Numbered from the stretch's first letter, positions 10,866 to 20,062 are shown. The stretch is 64,000 bases of DNA from CBDBKL01 sp965206675 (GCA_965206675.1 CBDBKL010000007.1:1-64000); one strand, 5' to 3'. Numbers and translations: made by a program. The notes: generated from the letters alone by a model not told the origin.

Positions 10866-11136
10866 TATGGTGATTTGAAGGTTATTTATTAGCGGCTGAT
10901 TAAGTAATCACTCATATTGTATATTATAAAAAACCTCTTGTCAGTTGGTCTTTTATAGAGCTAATGGAGTTTAATATTTCAGTTGTATTTTTCCTATTTT
11001 ATTTACTCAAGTGTCAAAAGTTTGGTCAATTTTATGAAGGTCTATTTATACCCTATAGTTTTGTTTTTCCTTTATTTTCTGTTATATTAGAGCCTACTTT
11101 TCAAACAGATAAAATAGAGTGTTTTATTAATAAAGT
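10866..11136. other. Intergenic region upstream of secreted metalloprotease
   Basis: AT-rich spacer with a TGTCAAAA box at 11012-11019, about 125 bp upstream of the GG-N10-GC element at 11137. No coding potential seen. Confidence 0.4.
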
Positions 11137-11150
11137 GGCATAGGCTTTGC
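11137..11150 (+). promoter_or_regulatory. Sigma-54-like promoter (GG-N10-GC) of metalloprotease gene
   Basis: The sequence TGGCATAGGCTTTGCT contains GG and GC ten bases apart with good flanks (TGGCA and TTTGCT), close to the -24/-12 consensus of RpoN promoters. It lies 72 bp before the TTG start at 11222. Similar elements precede four other exported-protein genes in this window. Confidence 0.55.
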
Positions 11151-11221
11151 TGAGATAATGGTAATATATTTTTCTGTTTAATGCTTACAAAATAAAGAAA
11201 ATCAGTAGAGGGAGTTTAAGT

Positions 11222-12541
11222 TTGAAGGTTATAACGGAGTTATTTGGTATGAAGGAAAAAACAGTAAATAAAGTAGGTGTTTTTGCCCTTGTTTTTCTTT
11301 TCGCATTTTTTATGCAGAGGTTTTCTATTGCAAGTGGAGTACATGACATTCCCCTTTGCGGAGGAGCTATTGTTCCAAATGATCTTCCTAATCGAGCAAT
11401 AGAGGCTTCAACTGCAGGTGAGCCTGTAGCTTTAAAACAAGCCTCTCAAGATAAAGTGCATGTGATAGATATTGCCTTTATTTACCCTGGTTCTATTACA
11501 AATAAAGGAAAACTTCTACAAAATGTAGAAGCAGTAGTACTTAAAGCCAATGTGATTTTTGAAAGATCAAGTGTTAATGCTAGACTTAGAACTGTCGCTG
11601 TCAGGCCTGATCATCAATACAATATCTCTCTTGATAGAACTAGTATGAACGATGCCGCAGACAAAATGCGAAGTATTCTTTCAAAAGTAAGAGCCAATTA
11701 TGGAGCAGATCTTGTTTATGCTTTGACAAACAATGAAAGACCAAAAGCTTGTGGTATAGCTGGCTTTAGGGGTAAAGGCGCAGATAAAATGCTTGCCTCT
11801 CAATATTTGGCAGTTGGTGTAATTTGGAATGGAATTGATAATGATGGATGTTTAGGTGATACATATATTTTAGCTCATGAAGTGGGCCATAATTTAGGTC
11901 TTACACATAATATAGAAAATACTTCAAATACCCCTTTTGTCTCTTATGGAAGAGGTTATAGTGGAAAGAACATCAATAATAAATCCTACAGTACAGTTAT
12001 GGGTACAAGAGGTAGTGGATTCGACCGTTTCAGCACAGAGGCCGTGCATGACGGTTTAAAAATGGGCTCTGGGCAAGCCAATGCCGCAAAAGCACTTTTG
12101 TACACTATTGAGGATGCTTCAAACTATGCACCAACAAAGGTCAGAGATCCACGTCAAAAATATAGCTGCACTGAAAGTGCAACAAATGTGTGTCTTCAAA
12201 GCGGAAGGTTTAAAGTTGAAGGAAGAGTGTCGTATAGAGACCATAAAACAGGAGAGTACGTCAATAATCAAAAAGCTAAAGTAAAAAAAGCTCAGTTAAA
12301 TGGTACTACTAAAACAAGCTCATTATTTTACTTTTTTAATGAAACAAATCCTGAGCTTTTAATCAAAGTTGTAAACGCTTGCGGGGTCAATGGAAAGTAC
12401 TGGGTGTTTGGATCAGCTGCAACAGACTTAGATTACTCAGTTATCGTAACAGACAATGCAACAGGTGTGACTTTACCATATTACAGAAACGCTCGTGACC
12501 CGCTCATTAACGATACGGGAGCCTTTCCCTGTCATCCGTAA
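11222..12541 (+). CDS. Secreted zinc metalloprotease (metzincin) with C-terminal domain
   Basis: The motif HEVGHNLGLTHN (about residues 218-229) is the HExxHxxGxxH zinc site of reprolysin-type metzincins. The TTG start at 11222 has a GAGGGAG ribosome site at a proper distance; the ATG at 11249 is an alternative. A hydrophobic signal segment follows (VFALVFLFAFFM). The last 120 residues, starting at the CLQSGRFKVEG block, form a separate domain with FYFFNETNPELLIKV and YWVFGSAATDLDYSV, shared with the next gene. The product is probably exported and degrades extracellular or prey protein, which is inference. The next gene follows after 67 bp and probably belongs to the same operon. Confidence 0.85.
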   Translation: MKVITELFGMKEKTVNKVGVFALVFLFAFFMQRFSIASGVHDIPLCGGAIVPNDLPNRAIEASTAGEPVALKQASQDKVHVIDIAFIYPGSITNKGKLLQNVEAVVLKANVIFERSSVNARLRTVAVRPDHQYNISLDRTSMNDAADKMRSILSKVRANYGADLVYALTNNERPKACGIAGFRGKGADKMLASQYLAVGVIWNGIDNDGCLGDTYILAHEVGHNLGLTHNIENTSNTPFVSYGRGYSGKNINNKSYSTVMGTRGSGFDRFSTEAVHDGLKMGSGQANAAKALLYTIEDASNYAPTKVRDPRQKYSCTESATNVCLQSGRFKVEGRVSYRDHKTGEYVNNQKAKVKKAQLNGTTKTSSLFYFFNETNPELLIKVVNACGVNGKYWVFGSAATDLDYSVIVTDNATGVTLPYYRNARDPLINDTGAFPCHP

Positions 12542-12608
12542 ATTAGAAGGATAAGTAAAAAATTAACTGTTAGATAGAAAAGAGCAAAAAAAGAAGAGGA
12601 CAAAAAAA

Positions 12609-13052
12609 ATGTTTAAATCAAAGGTTTCATTACTGGCTGTTTTATTAATGACATGTTTGCTCTCATTTGATGCTCAAGCCAAAGACTATGGGTGCTTAGA
12701 GAACATTTTTACCTCATGTCTTCAAGAGGGAAGATTTAAAGTTCAAGGCCTAGTGTCTTATACAGACGTAGCAGATGGTATGTTTAAAACTAAATCAGCT
12801 CAGATAAAAGATGTTATCATAGGAGATGAAGCCTCACTATTTTACTTTTTTACCTTTAATAATCCAGAGCTTTTAATAAAAGTAGTTAACGGTTGTTGGT
12901 TAAACGGCAAGTACTGGATATTTGGCTCAGCCGCTACGGATTTAAACTACTCTGTGACAATCACTGATATGAAAACAGGTAAAAATAAAGTCTACACTCG
13001 CAATAGCTCTAACCCCCTCATTAACGAGACAGATGCCTTTAACTGTAACTAA
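12609..13052 (+). CDS. Exported stand-alone copy of the metalloprotease C-terminal domain
   Basis: A 147-residue protein with a signal peptide (LLAVLLMTCLLSFDAQA) followed only by the domain found at the C-terminus of the upstream protease: CLQEGRFKVQG, FYFF..NNPELLIKVVNGC, GKYWIFGSAATDLNYSVTI, and the closing NPLINETDAFNC. The two copies align without gaps of note, pointing to duplication of that exon-like unit. The role is unknown; a binding module or a partner or inhibitor of the protease are possibilities that the sequence cannot distinguish. Confidence 0.75.
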   Translation: MFKSKVSLLAVLLMTCLLSFDAQAKDYGCLENIFTSCLQEGRFKVQGLVSYTDVADGMFKTKSAQIKDVIIGDEASLFYFFTFNNPELLIKVVNGCWLNGKYWIFGSAATDLNYSVTITDMKTGKNKVYTRNSSNPLINETDAFNCN

Positions 13053-13105
13053 ATTATTACAATAATAGAATAAAGTGTTTTGTACTCTCCTGATTTGGTT
13101 AAAAT

Positions 13106-13711
13106 CTACTCAAACACTTTGGGTTTAAAAGATTTCTTATTAGTAATACTTGCGCTGTTTCCTGTGGCTTTTATAACAAATAGCCCTTGCTTTTCTGAAT
13201 AAATGTCCGTTCCCTCATTGGCCTTTAAATAAGCTATGGCACCATAGACTTTCTTACCGGCATAATAGGGAAACACCTTCTTAAAAACCCCTAACTTATC
13301 TATAAAGTCTTTCACATTTTGAAGCCTTAACGTAGTTTTTACCTCAACCACTACCACCTCGTGTCCATTTATAGCTATAATGTCAAATTGATAAGGCTCG
13401 TCTTTAAAAACAGTTTCCGTCTCTTTAGCCAGTGTTGTAACTTCAATGTTTTTCTCGTTTAACAAACGAACAAGATCACCTTTAACAAGAGATTCCATTA
13501 ACTTTCCCCACTGACCCGTGAAAAGCTCATCTAAATACTTAATCCGACGATCCGTCTCTCTCTTTTCCTTCTCAAATTGACGATCCATTTTCCTCATTTC
13601 CATCTCAAATTGACGATCTGCTTCCTGTCTTCGGCGTTCTGTCTCCTTTTTAAATTCCTCTAGTCCTGCCCAGAACTCTTCCGCCGTAGCTTTCTTTCTT
13701 CGCTGTGACAT
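13106..13711 (-). CDS. Coiled-coil protein with PD-(D/E)xK nuclease-like domain
   Basis: The first 70 residues are a charged coiled coil with repeated RQFE(M/K)E and METDR-like units. The C-terminal half contains FDIIAINGHEVVVVEVKTTL, which fits the D-x(n)-E-x-K core of restriction-endonuclease-fold proteins, as in the small DUF3782-type family common in cyanobacteria. There is no signal peptide. No neighbour suggests a partner. Start at the ATG at 13711. Confidence 0.6.
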   Translation of the reverse strand: MSQRRKKATAEEFWAGLEEFKKETERRRQEADRQFEMEMRKMDRQFEKEKRETDRRIKYLDELFTGQWGKLMESLVKGDLVRLLNEKNIEVTTLAKETETVFKDEPYQFDIIAINGHEVVVVEVKTTLRLQNVKDFIDKLGVFKKVFPYYAGKKVYGAIAYLKANEGTDIYSEKQGLFVIKATGNSASITNKKSFKPKVFE

Positions 13712-13876
13712 GCCTTGTTCCTTTCTTACTCTTTTTTATAGTTTCTTATTATAAAAATCAATCCCAATGGATTGCTTTTGCAAAGAAGAAAACCATCTCA
13801 AAATCAATATAAACTACTGTAATGTCCGAAATGTCCGGAAAAAATGCTAAAAATTGTATTTATGATTAAAAGGTTC

Positions 13877-14404
13877 TTAAGTCATCATCCAAGTTGCTGA
13901 AGCCAGGATGAATAACCCTATGAGAACTCTAAAAACATGATTCCTATCTAAAGCCAAACCCTTAGTTAATCCTGCATTGACCAATACAGCTGTTATACCA
14001 AAGCCCACTAAATCCACTAAACCTATCATCGGTTCAATAACTCTTAATACAACAAAATAAATATGTGCGATAACAACAATCTTATAAAGATCATAGAGAT
14101 TTAAAGTTTTCTTGTAAAAGAAAAGAAAACTATAATGGAGCAAAACAGATATGATGGCTGAGGTTAAAATATACCCTATAGTCTGTAAAACAGGGTTGAG
14201 TAAAATAATTAAAAAACTTCCAGAAATAAGTGCTGATAATAGTCCCGTCACTGTTCCTAAAAAAGCTTGAAAGACTAATAAAGTTGGCAGTTCCCAATTG
14301 GGAATCTCTCTCATCATCTTCATAGGTGAACGAAGATACCTTTTTAAAAAATCAATGCTCTCTGATAAAGATGATTTAACAGGATGAAGGTTTGTGGCAC
14401 TCAA
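13877..14404 (-). CDS. Multi-pass membrane protein, Yip1-like
   Basis: 175 residues with about five membrane segments (TLLVFQAFLGTVTGLLSALI, LLHYSFLFFY, and others) after a short cytoplasmic N-terminus. The arrangement resembles the YIP1/DUF1282 family of small inner-membrane proteins, and a tract FKRYLRSPMKMMREIP precedes the first helix. The family match is by general pattern only. It is a single gene, divergent from 14678. Confidence 0.5.
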   Translation of the reverse strand: MSATNLHPVKSSLSESIDFLKRYLRSPMKMMREIPNWELPTLLVFQAFLGTVTGLLSALISGSFLIILLNPVLQTIGYILTSAIISVLLHYSFLFFYKKTLNLYDLYKIVVIAHIYFVVLRVIEPMIGLVDLVGFGITAVLVNAGLTKGLALDRNHVFRVLIGLFILASATWMMT

Positions 14405-14677
14405 TGTTTACCCCTTTTTTCCTCTCATTTTACCAGTCTTTATTACTTTTTGTACTTCAAAAATCTATGTCAATAACCAAAGTCATAATCACCCTCAGCG
14501 TAAATCAAAAATATTCACTGAATAGGGAATAATATAGCACATGATCTTTAGACCTAAGTCTTGTCTATAGATGTACGAGGGGAGAGAAGTTTTTCTAAAA
14601 GAAATCAAGATTTTAAAATTATCAATCATTGCAAAATAGGCTTTTTATTGTTTATATTTTTTAAAGAGGTGTGAAAA

Positions 14678-15526
14678 ATGTGGTTTTATCAAAAGTGTAT
14701 TTTTCTTTATGTTCTACTTGTTCCCATAATTTCTTATTCTGCAAAAGATGCTGTTGTCATTGTGGAGTCAGCCATTGTTTATTCAGAAGCGAGTTTTGAT
14801 TCTCCACCCGTTGGTCATCTTGATCTCAATGAAAAGGTGAGGGTGTCTGAGCACACGCATGGAGCTTTTTATAGAGTCAAATCGGACTCAGGTCTTTTAG
14901 GGTATGTTTCCGATGTGGATGTTAAAGTTGAAGGGATGGCTCATCCTTCAGAAAAACTTGGATTTGGTGATGAAGATAATAATGATAAACCTTTCCCATT
15001 ACGGTTATTCGTTGGTCCAGTAGTGAGCATGACAAAATATGAAGAAAAGGTACTTGGAGCTGAATACAATGATGATACAACGATGTGGGGATTGCTCTTT
15101 AGCGGACCACTTAAGTTATTCGAGGGGAGTCCACTCATGTTTGATGGTACAGCCCTTATTCATCTTGGTGTTCCTCAATATTATGATGAAATCTCTAGAT
15201 TAAAATTAAACTCCAGTGGATACTTTATCATCAGTAGCCTGGCTATAAAGTGGCCTGTTATGGTGTTTTCTGGCCTTAAAGGGTTAGTGACATTCCAATT
15301 CGGAGGACTTCTTTCCTATTCTCGCTTTAGTTTGAAGCAAGGTGTTCGTTCCCCTCTCAATTTACGAGGTGTTTTTCCCGTTCGCGAATTACGAGCCGGT
15401 GTTCTCTTTGGTATTGGTGTCTCTCACCTTATAACTAAGAATATTCTTATGTCATTTAATCCAAGGTATTATGTGGAGCGATCTAAATATTTGAGTTTTG
15501 AATTGGCTCTACAATATGGGTTTTAA
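14678..15526 (+). CDS. Exported SH3-domain protein with predicted beta-barrel
   Basis: A signal peptide (FLYVLLVPIISYSA) is followed by a bacterial SH3-like stretch (about residues 25-85: VYSEASFDSPPVGHLDLNEKV...GLLGYVSDVDV). The rest alternates hydrophobic and polar residues in strand-length blocks and ends in LQYGF, a terminal Phe as in outer-membrane barrels. Probable outer-membrane or periplasm-facing protein of unknown job. Start at the ATG after GAGGTG. Confidence 0.6.
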   Translation: MWFYQKCIFLYVLLVPIISYSAKDAVVIVESAIVYSEASFDSPPVGHLDLNEKVRVSEHTHGAFYRVKSDSGLLGYVSDVDVKVEGMAHPSEKLGFGDEDNNDKPFPLRLFVGPVVSMTKYEEKVLGAEYNDDTTMWGLLFSGPLKLFEGSPLMFDGTALIHLGVPQYYDEISRLKLNSSGYFIISSLAIKWPVMVFSGLKGLVTFQFGGLLSYSRFSLKQGVRSPLNLRGVFPVRELRAGVLFGIGVSHLITKNILMSFNPRYYVERSKYLSFELALQYGF

Positions 15527-15540
15527 TCTTCAGAAAAACT

Positions 15541-16719
15541 TCATACTAGACCTGAAAAAAACTTTTCATAAGATATTACTCTTACATTTTGTGTACGATA
15601 CTTTTTATCATAATTTGCGTTCTTAACCAATTGAAAATTTAAGGGTGTTTTTAGTTTATCTATATAATAAGATAGATGGGGAGATAAGTTCTTAGATTGG
15701 GATTTGCATTCAATAAGCATCCATGGCTTTTTGTCTCTGGTTATTAAAAAATCCACTTCTCGCTTTTCTTTGTCTCTTACAAAAAATAAATCAAACAATC
15801 CTTCTGCTGTATCTGTCCAAAAATGACAAGCTTTTATAAGATGAAGAGCGGCTAGATTTTCTATACGGCTAGCCTGTTCTTGTTTGGGAATCTGAAGTAT
15901 ATCGTAGAGATAGAATTTAGGTGCAGCCTTAATAGTTCTTTTAGTTTTTGAATAGGGGCGAATAAAGAAGCCATAATAGAGCATTTCAGATAGTAAAACC
16001 CAATCTCGTACAGTTGCATAAGCGACACCGATATCTTCTTTGAGTGAGTGAAAAGAAAAAAGAGAACCTACCTTTTCGGGAATGAGGTCTAATAATGTTC
16101 TAAATGCATTCAAATCAGATAAAACTTTTATGTCTTTTACATCTTCATAAGCTAATCTATCTAAGCGTAGCCGTGACCATCTTTGAGCTTTGTTTTCTTG
16201 CCCTGAAAGTAAGGGTTCGGGATAACCTCCTAAAGTCAGTAGATCAGTCCATTTATATGAAACTTTGGGTTTTTGTAAAATAGAATCGGGTTTAGATGGC
16301 ATATCTGACTCTGCAACAGAAAATGGATGCAAACGGTAAGGAATATATCTTCCTAGAAGACTATCTGTGCCTCTTCGATAAATATCTAGACGAGCACTAC
16401 CTGTAACTAAGATAGAAATATCTTTTCCATAAGTATCGTAGATACCTTTAATTTTTGTTTTCCATCTTCTATCTTTATGTATTTCATCGAATAAAACAGG
16501 TCCCTTCCCAATATCATCTAGTATTTTTTCAGGAAAACGAGACCATGTTTTTCTGAATCGTGATTCATCCCATGAAAAGTAGTTACTTTTATCTAATAAA
16601 AGTTGTTTACCAAGTGTGGTTTTTCCCACTTGTCGGGGTCCACTAATAAATGCCATTTTTTGATCTTTTAAGGCATCTTTAGTAATAATAGAATTCAAAT
16701 AACGAGATCGTAAAGTCAT
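15541..16719 (-). CDS. AAA ATPase with DUF4143 domain
   Basis: 392 residues. The P-loop (SGPRQVGKTTLGK) lies near residue 26, Walker B-like LFDEIHKD near 80, and VTGSARLD shortly after. The C-terminal part reads EVDFLITRDKKPWMLIECKSQ, the nuclease-like tail of these proteins. This is the complete plan of the widespread ATP-binding DUF4143 family, whose biological role is poorly known. A degraded relative lies at 3937-4832. It converges on 14678-15526 with only 14 bp between stops. Confidence 0.85.
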   Translation of the reverse strand: MTLRSRYLNSIITKDALKDQKMAFISGPRQVGKTTLGKQLLLDKSNYFSWDESRFRKTWSRFPEKILDDIGKGPVLFDEIHKDRRWKTKIKGIYDTYGKDISILVTGSARLDIYRRGTDSLLGRYIPYRLHPFSVAESDMPSKPDSILQKPKVSYKWTDLLTLGGYPEPLLSGQENKAQRWSRLRLDRLAYEDVKDIKVLSDLNAFRTLLDLIPEKVGSLFSFHSLKEDIGVAYATVRDWVLLSEMLYYGFFIRPYSKTKRTIKAAPKFYLYDILQIPKQEQASRIENLAALHLIKACHFWTDTAEGLFDLFFVRDKEKREVDFLITRDKKPWMLIECKSQSKNLSPHLSYYIDKLKTPLNFQLVKNANYDKKYRTQNVRVISYEKFFSGLV

Positions 16720-17081
16720 TATCTTTAGTTTACACTAAACTGATAACTGGTCAAGTCCAATTATCAATTCGGTATAAATTTTTTGGCTTATAATGATCTG
16801 ACTTTATTCACACTAACTATAATATAGTCATGACTATTTCATAGTTCATAATAAATTTGTCATAAATAAATGAGAGCAAGAAGGGCCCATTTCTGACAAC
16901 TGACCGTTAGAAAAAAGACAGAAATATAAAAATAAATCATTTCAATATGTTAGAGATTCTTTTTTTATTCCTATAAAACTTTGTCAAAAATGGGCAACCA
17001 TCTGTCAACAAAATGATCTTAAAATAAATTTAAAAAAATTAATAATATCAAATAGTTACAAATCAAGCCTCTGATATCTTT
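16720..17081. other. Long spacer with imperfect 15-bp inverted repeat
   Basis: No gene is visible. GCCCATTTCTGACAA (16885-16899) and TTGTCAAAAATGGGC (16981-16995) are inverted copies with one mismatch, 81 bp apart. The right copy contains the TGTCAAAA box (16982-16989) seen upstream of other sigma-54-like promoters here. Short ACTAT/ATAGT palindromes lie around 16818-16852. Confidence 0.45.
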
Positions 17082-17095
17082 GGTGCCAAGATTGC
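17082..17095 (+). promoter_or_regulatory. Sigma-54-like promoter (GG-N10-GC) of matrixin-like gene
   Basis: TTGGTGCCAAGATTGCGA has GG and GC at the -24/-12 spacing and a clear TTGC, although the CAC after GG is TGC. It sits 31 bp before the ATG at 17126 and 100 bp after a TGTCAAAA box. Confidence 0.45.
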
Positions 17096-17125
17096 GATGT
17101 ATCAAAGTCATTGGAGGATAGTTCA

Positions 17126-17746
17126 ATGAAATTGCGTCAGTTAATAATATGTCTTTTAAGTGTTGTTTTAGGAACAAGTTGTAGTGTTTCTGTTCAATTT
17201 GAATCAGATTGTGGTTTTGTGCAGAACTCTAGAAATCAAAGGGTATCTTGGCATCAATTTCCTATTGAATTTTATGTTCATAAAGATGTTCCAGAATCTT
17301 ATTATCCGGCTATTTCAGAGGCCATGAATCAATGGATGTATACGACCAATATTCCTATGTTTGAGCTTGTCGGGGTCTACGAAGGCTCAGAGCAGCAGGC
17401 TGAAAAAGATGATATTAACGTTATTTATAATATGAGTTCTTGGGACGCAGGTAGATCCAGAGAACAAGCTCGTACGATTATTTATTGGACAGAAACCGCA
17501 ATTCATGAGGCTGATATTCAACTCAATGCTTCAGATCATCAATTTGATATTGATGGTGGATCAGTTTCTCCACATAAGGTAGACCTTATTAGTTTGATGG
17601 TTCACGAACTTGGGCATGTTTTGGGTTTAAAACACACTGATGATATCCCAAGTGTTATGAACAGTTACTTAGAAAGTGGAACGGAAAGAAGAGAACTTAC
17701 AATGATGGATATAGAATCTTTGAAATGTGAATATCCAACGACATAA
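17126..17746 (+). CDS. Matrixin-like zinc metalloprotease, lipoprotein
   Basis: Start placed at the ATG at 17126, eight bases after GGAGG, rather than the in-frame TTG at 17111 that overlaps that ribosome site. The signal sequence ends in VVLGTSC, a usable lipobox, so the protein is probably membrane-anchored. VHELGHVLGLKH (about residue 158) is the metzincin zinc motif, and VMNSYLE follows as the Met-turn. Size and order match short bacterial M10-type proteases. The gene is followed after 12 bp by a small coiled-coil gene. Confidence 0.85.
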   Translation: MKLRQLIICLLSVVLGTSCSVSVQFESDCGFVQNSRNQRVSWHQFPIEFYVHKDVPESYYPAISEAMNQWMYTTNIPMFELVGVYEGSEQQAEKDDINVIYNMSSWDAGRSREQARTIIYWTETAIHEADIQLNASDHQFDIDGGSVSPHKVDLISLMVHELGHVLGLKHTDDIPSVMNSYLESGTERRELTMMDIESLKCEYPTT

Positions 17747-17758
17747 AGGAAAAGAAAA

Positions 17759-17965
17759 ATGGCAGTGCAAGGAATAAAAAGAAAAGAAGTGGAATTACAA
17801 TCAAAGACATCATCGGTGTTTTTGCAGAGAGAAAGTCATGTTGTTTCTGTTAAAATGGCTGTTCAGCAACTTCGTATGACGGTTAAGAATATTCGTTCAA
17901 GTCAAAGTCGTTTAGAGTTTTTAATGGATGAAGTTCGAGAGGTCATTGATCGCCGAGGCTACTAG
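17759..17965 (+). CDS. Small helical protein
   Basis: 68 residues, strongly helical, with heptad-like spacing (VKMAVQQLRMTVKNIRSSQSRLEFLMDEVREVID) and no export signal. It sits 12 bp after the protease gene behind AAAGGAAAAG, so it is probably in the same transcript. No function is recognisable. Confidence 0.5.
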   Translation: MAVQGIKRKEVELQSKTSSVFLQRESHVVSVKMAVQQLRMTVKNIRSSQSRLEFLMDEVREVIDRRGY

Positions 17966-17968
17966 GAA

Positions 17969-18093
17969 GACCGTTGAAAAAATACCATCTACTTCGTTGC
18001 AATCACTCAAACACTCACTCCGACGTAGGACAAACTACGCCTCCGTTCGGTTTGAGCTTGAACGCCTTGTATCTGATATTTTTTCAACGGTCC
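17969..18093. repeat. Palindromic intergenic element, family 1 (copy A)
   Basis: About 125 bp with inverted ends GACCGTTGAAAAAATA and its complement, and an inner CGTAG/CTACG hairpin. It fills the gap between the convergent genes ending at 17965 and 18102. Full-length relatives occur at 20439, 52162 and 53820. No coding content. Confidence 0.85.
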
Positions 18094-18101
18094 GTGGATT
18101 C

Positions 18102-18794
18102 TCAACTATTCGCAGATATGGTTTTTATAAACTGATTAACCTGCTCCTCAGCCTCAGCAATATCAGAGGCAGACATTCTATTCTTAAGAGATGCTAAAAT
18201 CTCATCCGTATCTTCTTTAAACTCATCAACGCTTGCTAAAAGTGTCCATTTATAAAAGTCAATATCGCTCTTAGGAGTAATTTTGCCCTTATAGTACATT
18301 AAAGCCAATTGATATTGAGCCCTCACGTCACCTTGGTTAGCGGATTTTTTATACCAATAGGATGCCTTTTCGTAATCCTTCTTCGTACTGTGTACGAGTC
18401 CTAAATTATATTGAGCCATGGAATGACCTTGTTCAGCGGATTTTTCGAGCCAATAAACTGCTTTTTTAAAATTCTGATCAGCCTCATAAAATATAGCTCC
18501 AAGAATAAACTGCGCACTTTCATGACCCTGCTCAGCGGATTTTTCCAGCCAGTAAACGGCTTTTTGATAATCTACTGGAGCTCCTCCACCGTTAGCATAC
18601 ATAGCTCCAAGAATAAGTTGGGCGTGAGAATCACCCTGATCGGCTGACTTTTCTAACCAATAGGCCGCCTTTTGACTGTCCCTAGGAACTCCACTGCCAT
18701 TAGCATACATGCCCCCAAGAATAAGCTGAGCACTAGCATCACCCTTTTTAGCCGACCTCTCAAACTCTTTACTTAAAGAAAACTGTTCAGACAT
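18102..18794 (-). CDS. Sel1-like repeat protein
   Basis: Five to six tandem Sel1 repeats of 30-36 residues built on A-x-x-x-L-G-x-x-Y-x-x-G...KAxYWLEKSAEQG cover residues 10-190; two neighbouring units differ by few residues. The tail is charged and helical. No signal peptide, so it is a cytosolic scaffold or regulator by analogy with the family. The ribosome site GAGG lies eight bases before the ATG. Confidence 0.9.
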   Translation of the reverse strand: MSEQFSLSKEFERSAKKGDASAQLILGGMYANGSGVPRDSQKAAYWLEKSADQGDSHAQLILGAMYANGGGAPVDYQKAVYWLEKSAEQGHESAQFILGAIFYEADQNFKKAVYWLEKSAEQGHSMAQYNLGLVHSTKKDYEKASYWYKKSANQGDVRAQYQLALMYYKGKITPKSDIDFYKWTLLASVDEFKEDTDEILASLKNRMSASDIAEAEEQVNQFIKTISANS

Positions 18795-19082
18795 TCTATA
18801 ACCTCACTTATGTTAAACTCTTACTTTTCAATAACTTTTGTATTCATCGTCAATATAAAAAAAAATCCCAATAAAAAAACTGAAAAAAACCTATTGAAGT
18901 GACAAAACTTCAAACACTTTTTGTATTTTCCCTATTATTTTAAGTGGTTAACTCATGTTTACCCTATCCTATAAAAAAGAATCTAAAAATATATATACAC
19001 AGAAGACTCTACTGCCTTCAAGCTTTTTTACCTAACCTATTGATATAACTTATATAAAAATCGGCCCGTTAATTTCTAAAAC
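18795..19082. other. Spacer upstream of lipoprotein gene
   Basis: AT-rich. Contains one perfect small hairpin, TTGAAGT-GACAAA-ACTTCAA (18894-18913). No gene recognised. Confidence 0.35.
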
Positions 19083-19096
19083 GGCATTAATCTTGC
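19083..19096 (+). promoter_or_regulatory. Sigma-54-like promoter (GG-N10-GC) of lipoprotein gene
   Basis: CGGCATTAATCTTGCT carries GG and GC ten bases apart with GGCA and CTTGCT flanks, 29 bp before the ATG at 19125. Resembles the elements at 11137 and 33125. Confidence 0.55.
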
Positions 19097-19124
19097 TTTC
19101 TTATTTGTATATAAGGGGGAATTC

Positions 19125-19847
19125 ATGAGAACGGTTTGTATCTTGTTGGCATTCACTTTAGGTGCCTGCACTTCAGAGGATAGCTTATTTCAAGGGCAAG
19201 CAGAGCTTCCAAGCCAAACCCCTACAACCACACTTGTTTCACAAACCAACAGTCAGGGTTTACTTTTAAACTGTAATGAATTTGAAGAGACCTCGGTAGC
19301 TCTCAGTGGACGTATTAAGATTTATGAAGATCCTCTTAGCGGCTATCAAGATGATCGTGTGAGTGTCCGATTGGACAGCCTTCCAACACATTGGGAAACA
19401 AATTCAAACCTGCAAATCCGATTTTATAGATGGCGAACCAGTCCAAGTGGAGAAGTCAGTCAAGACTCTGAGCCTTTAGCTTTTTACATCAGAGATCCAA
19501 ATACGGCACAAAATATCTCCGGATCATACACATCTCTTGACCATTCTGATTTCTTTTCTCTTCTGGGTCGTAATGATGCCCGCGCTTTACTACAACACAA
19601 TCTCATTGTAATGGTGGGAACACCCGATGAAGGATACCATGTTATTCGTCCCGTACTCTATAATGTACAACTTGATGAAACTGTTGGTTTTGTAGACGCT
19701 TTAATTCCAGCTTTTGTCGCAGATCCTAATCTCTATGCTCAAACACACCATGACCTTATCAATTCCATTCATCCCTTCTGGAGCAAAAAAAATGAAGGTT
19801 GGAGCGAAAATAATTACGTAGCTTTCGGAGAAGCATTTTGTTTTTAA
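19125..19847 (+). CDS. Hypothetical lipoprotein
   Basis: 240 residues. The leader ends in FTLGACTSE, a canonical lipobox. The mature part begins with a Ser/Thr/Gln-rich spacer and then a mixed alpha/beta stretch with two Cys (NCNEF and the terminal EAFCF) that could form a disulfide. The ribosome site AAGGGGGA precedes the ATG. No family recognised. It follows a good sigma-54-like promoter, which is the best clue to co-regulation with the secreted proteases. Confidence 0.65.
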   Translation: MRTVCILLAFTLGACTSEDSLFQGQAELPSQTPTTTLVSQTNSQGLLLNCNEFEETSVALSGRIKIYEDPLSGYQDDRVSVRLDSLPTHWETNSNLQIRFYRWRTSPSGEVSQDSEPLAFYIRDPNTAQNISGSYTSLDHSDFFSLLGRNDARALLQHNLIVMVGTPDEGYHVIRPVLYNVQLDETVGFVDALIPAFVADPNLYAQTHHDLINSIHPFWSKKNEGWSENNYVAFGEAFCF

Positions 19848-20062
19848 AAAAAACACGACTTAAACCTTTGGTCTAACTTTTTGATTTTACATAAGACAAA
19901 TTTTGTAACTATACCTAGTAAAACACTTACTTCTTTAATCAAATGCCCACTTTTAAAACATTTTTTTAAAAACAAGACCATATATGTCATAAACCCTACA
20001 TATTTGACTTGCCATATGAACATTTCTTTACGGACAATATTAAGTAGGGGTGTACTTTTTGA

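Noticed and set aside
13072..13124. Terminator hairpin AAAGTGTTT/AAACACTTT
   Set aside because: The loop is long and the right half lies inside the neighbouring reading frame; not convincing.
17969..18093. Small proteins encoded in the family-1 elements
   Set aside because: The same open frames appear in every copy of the palindrome because it is repeated; no ribosome sites and the frames run into neighbouring genes.
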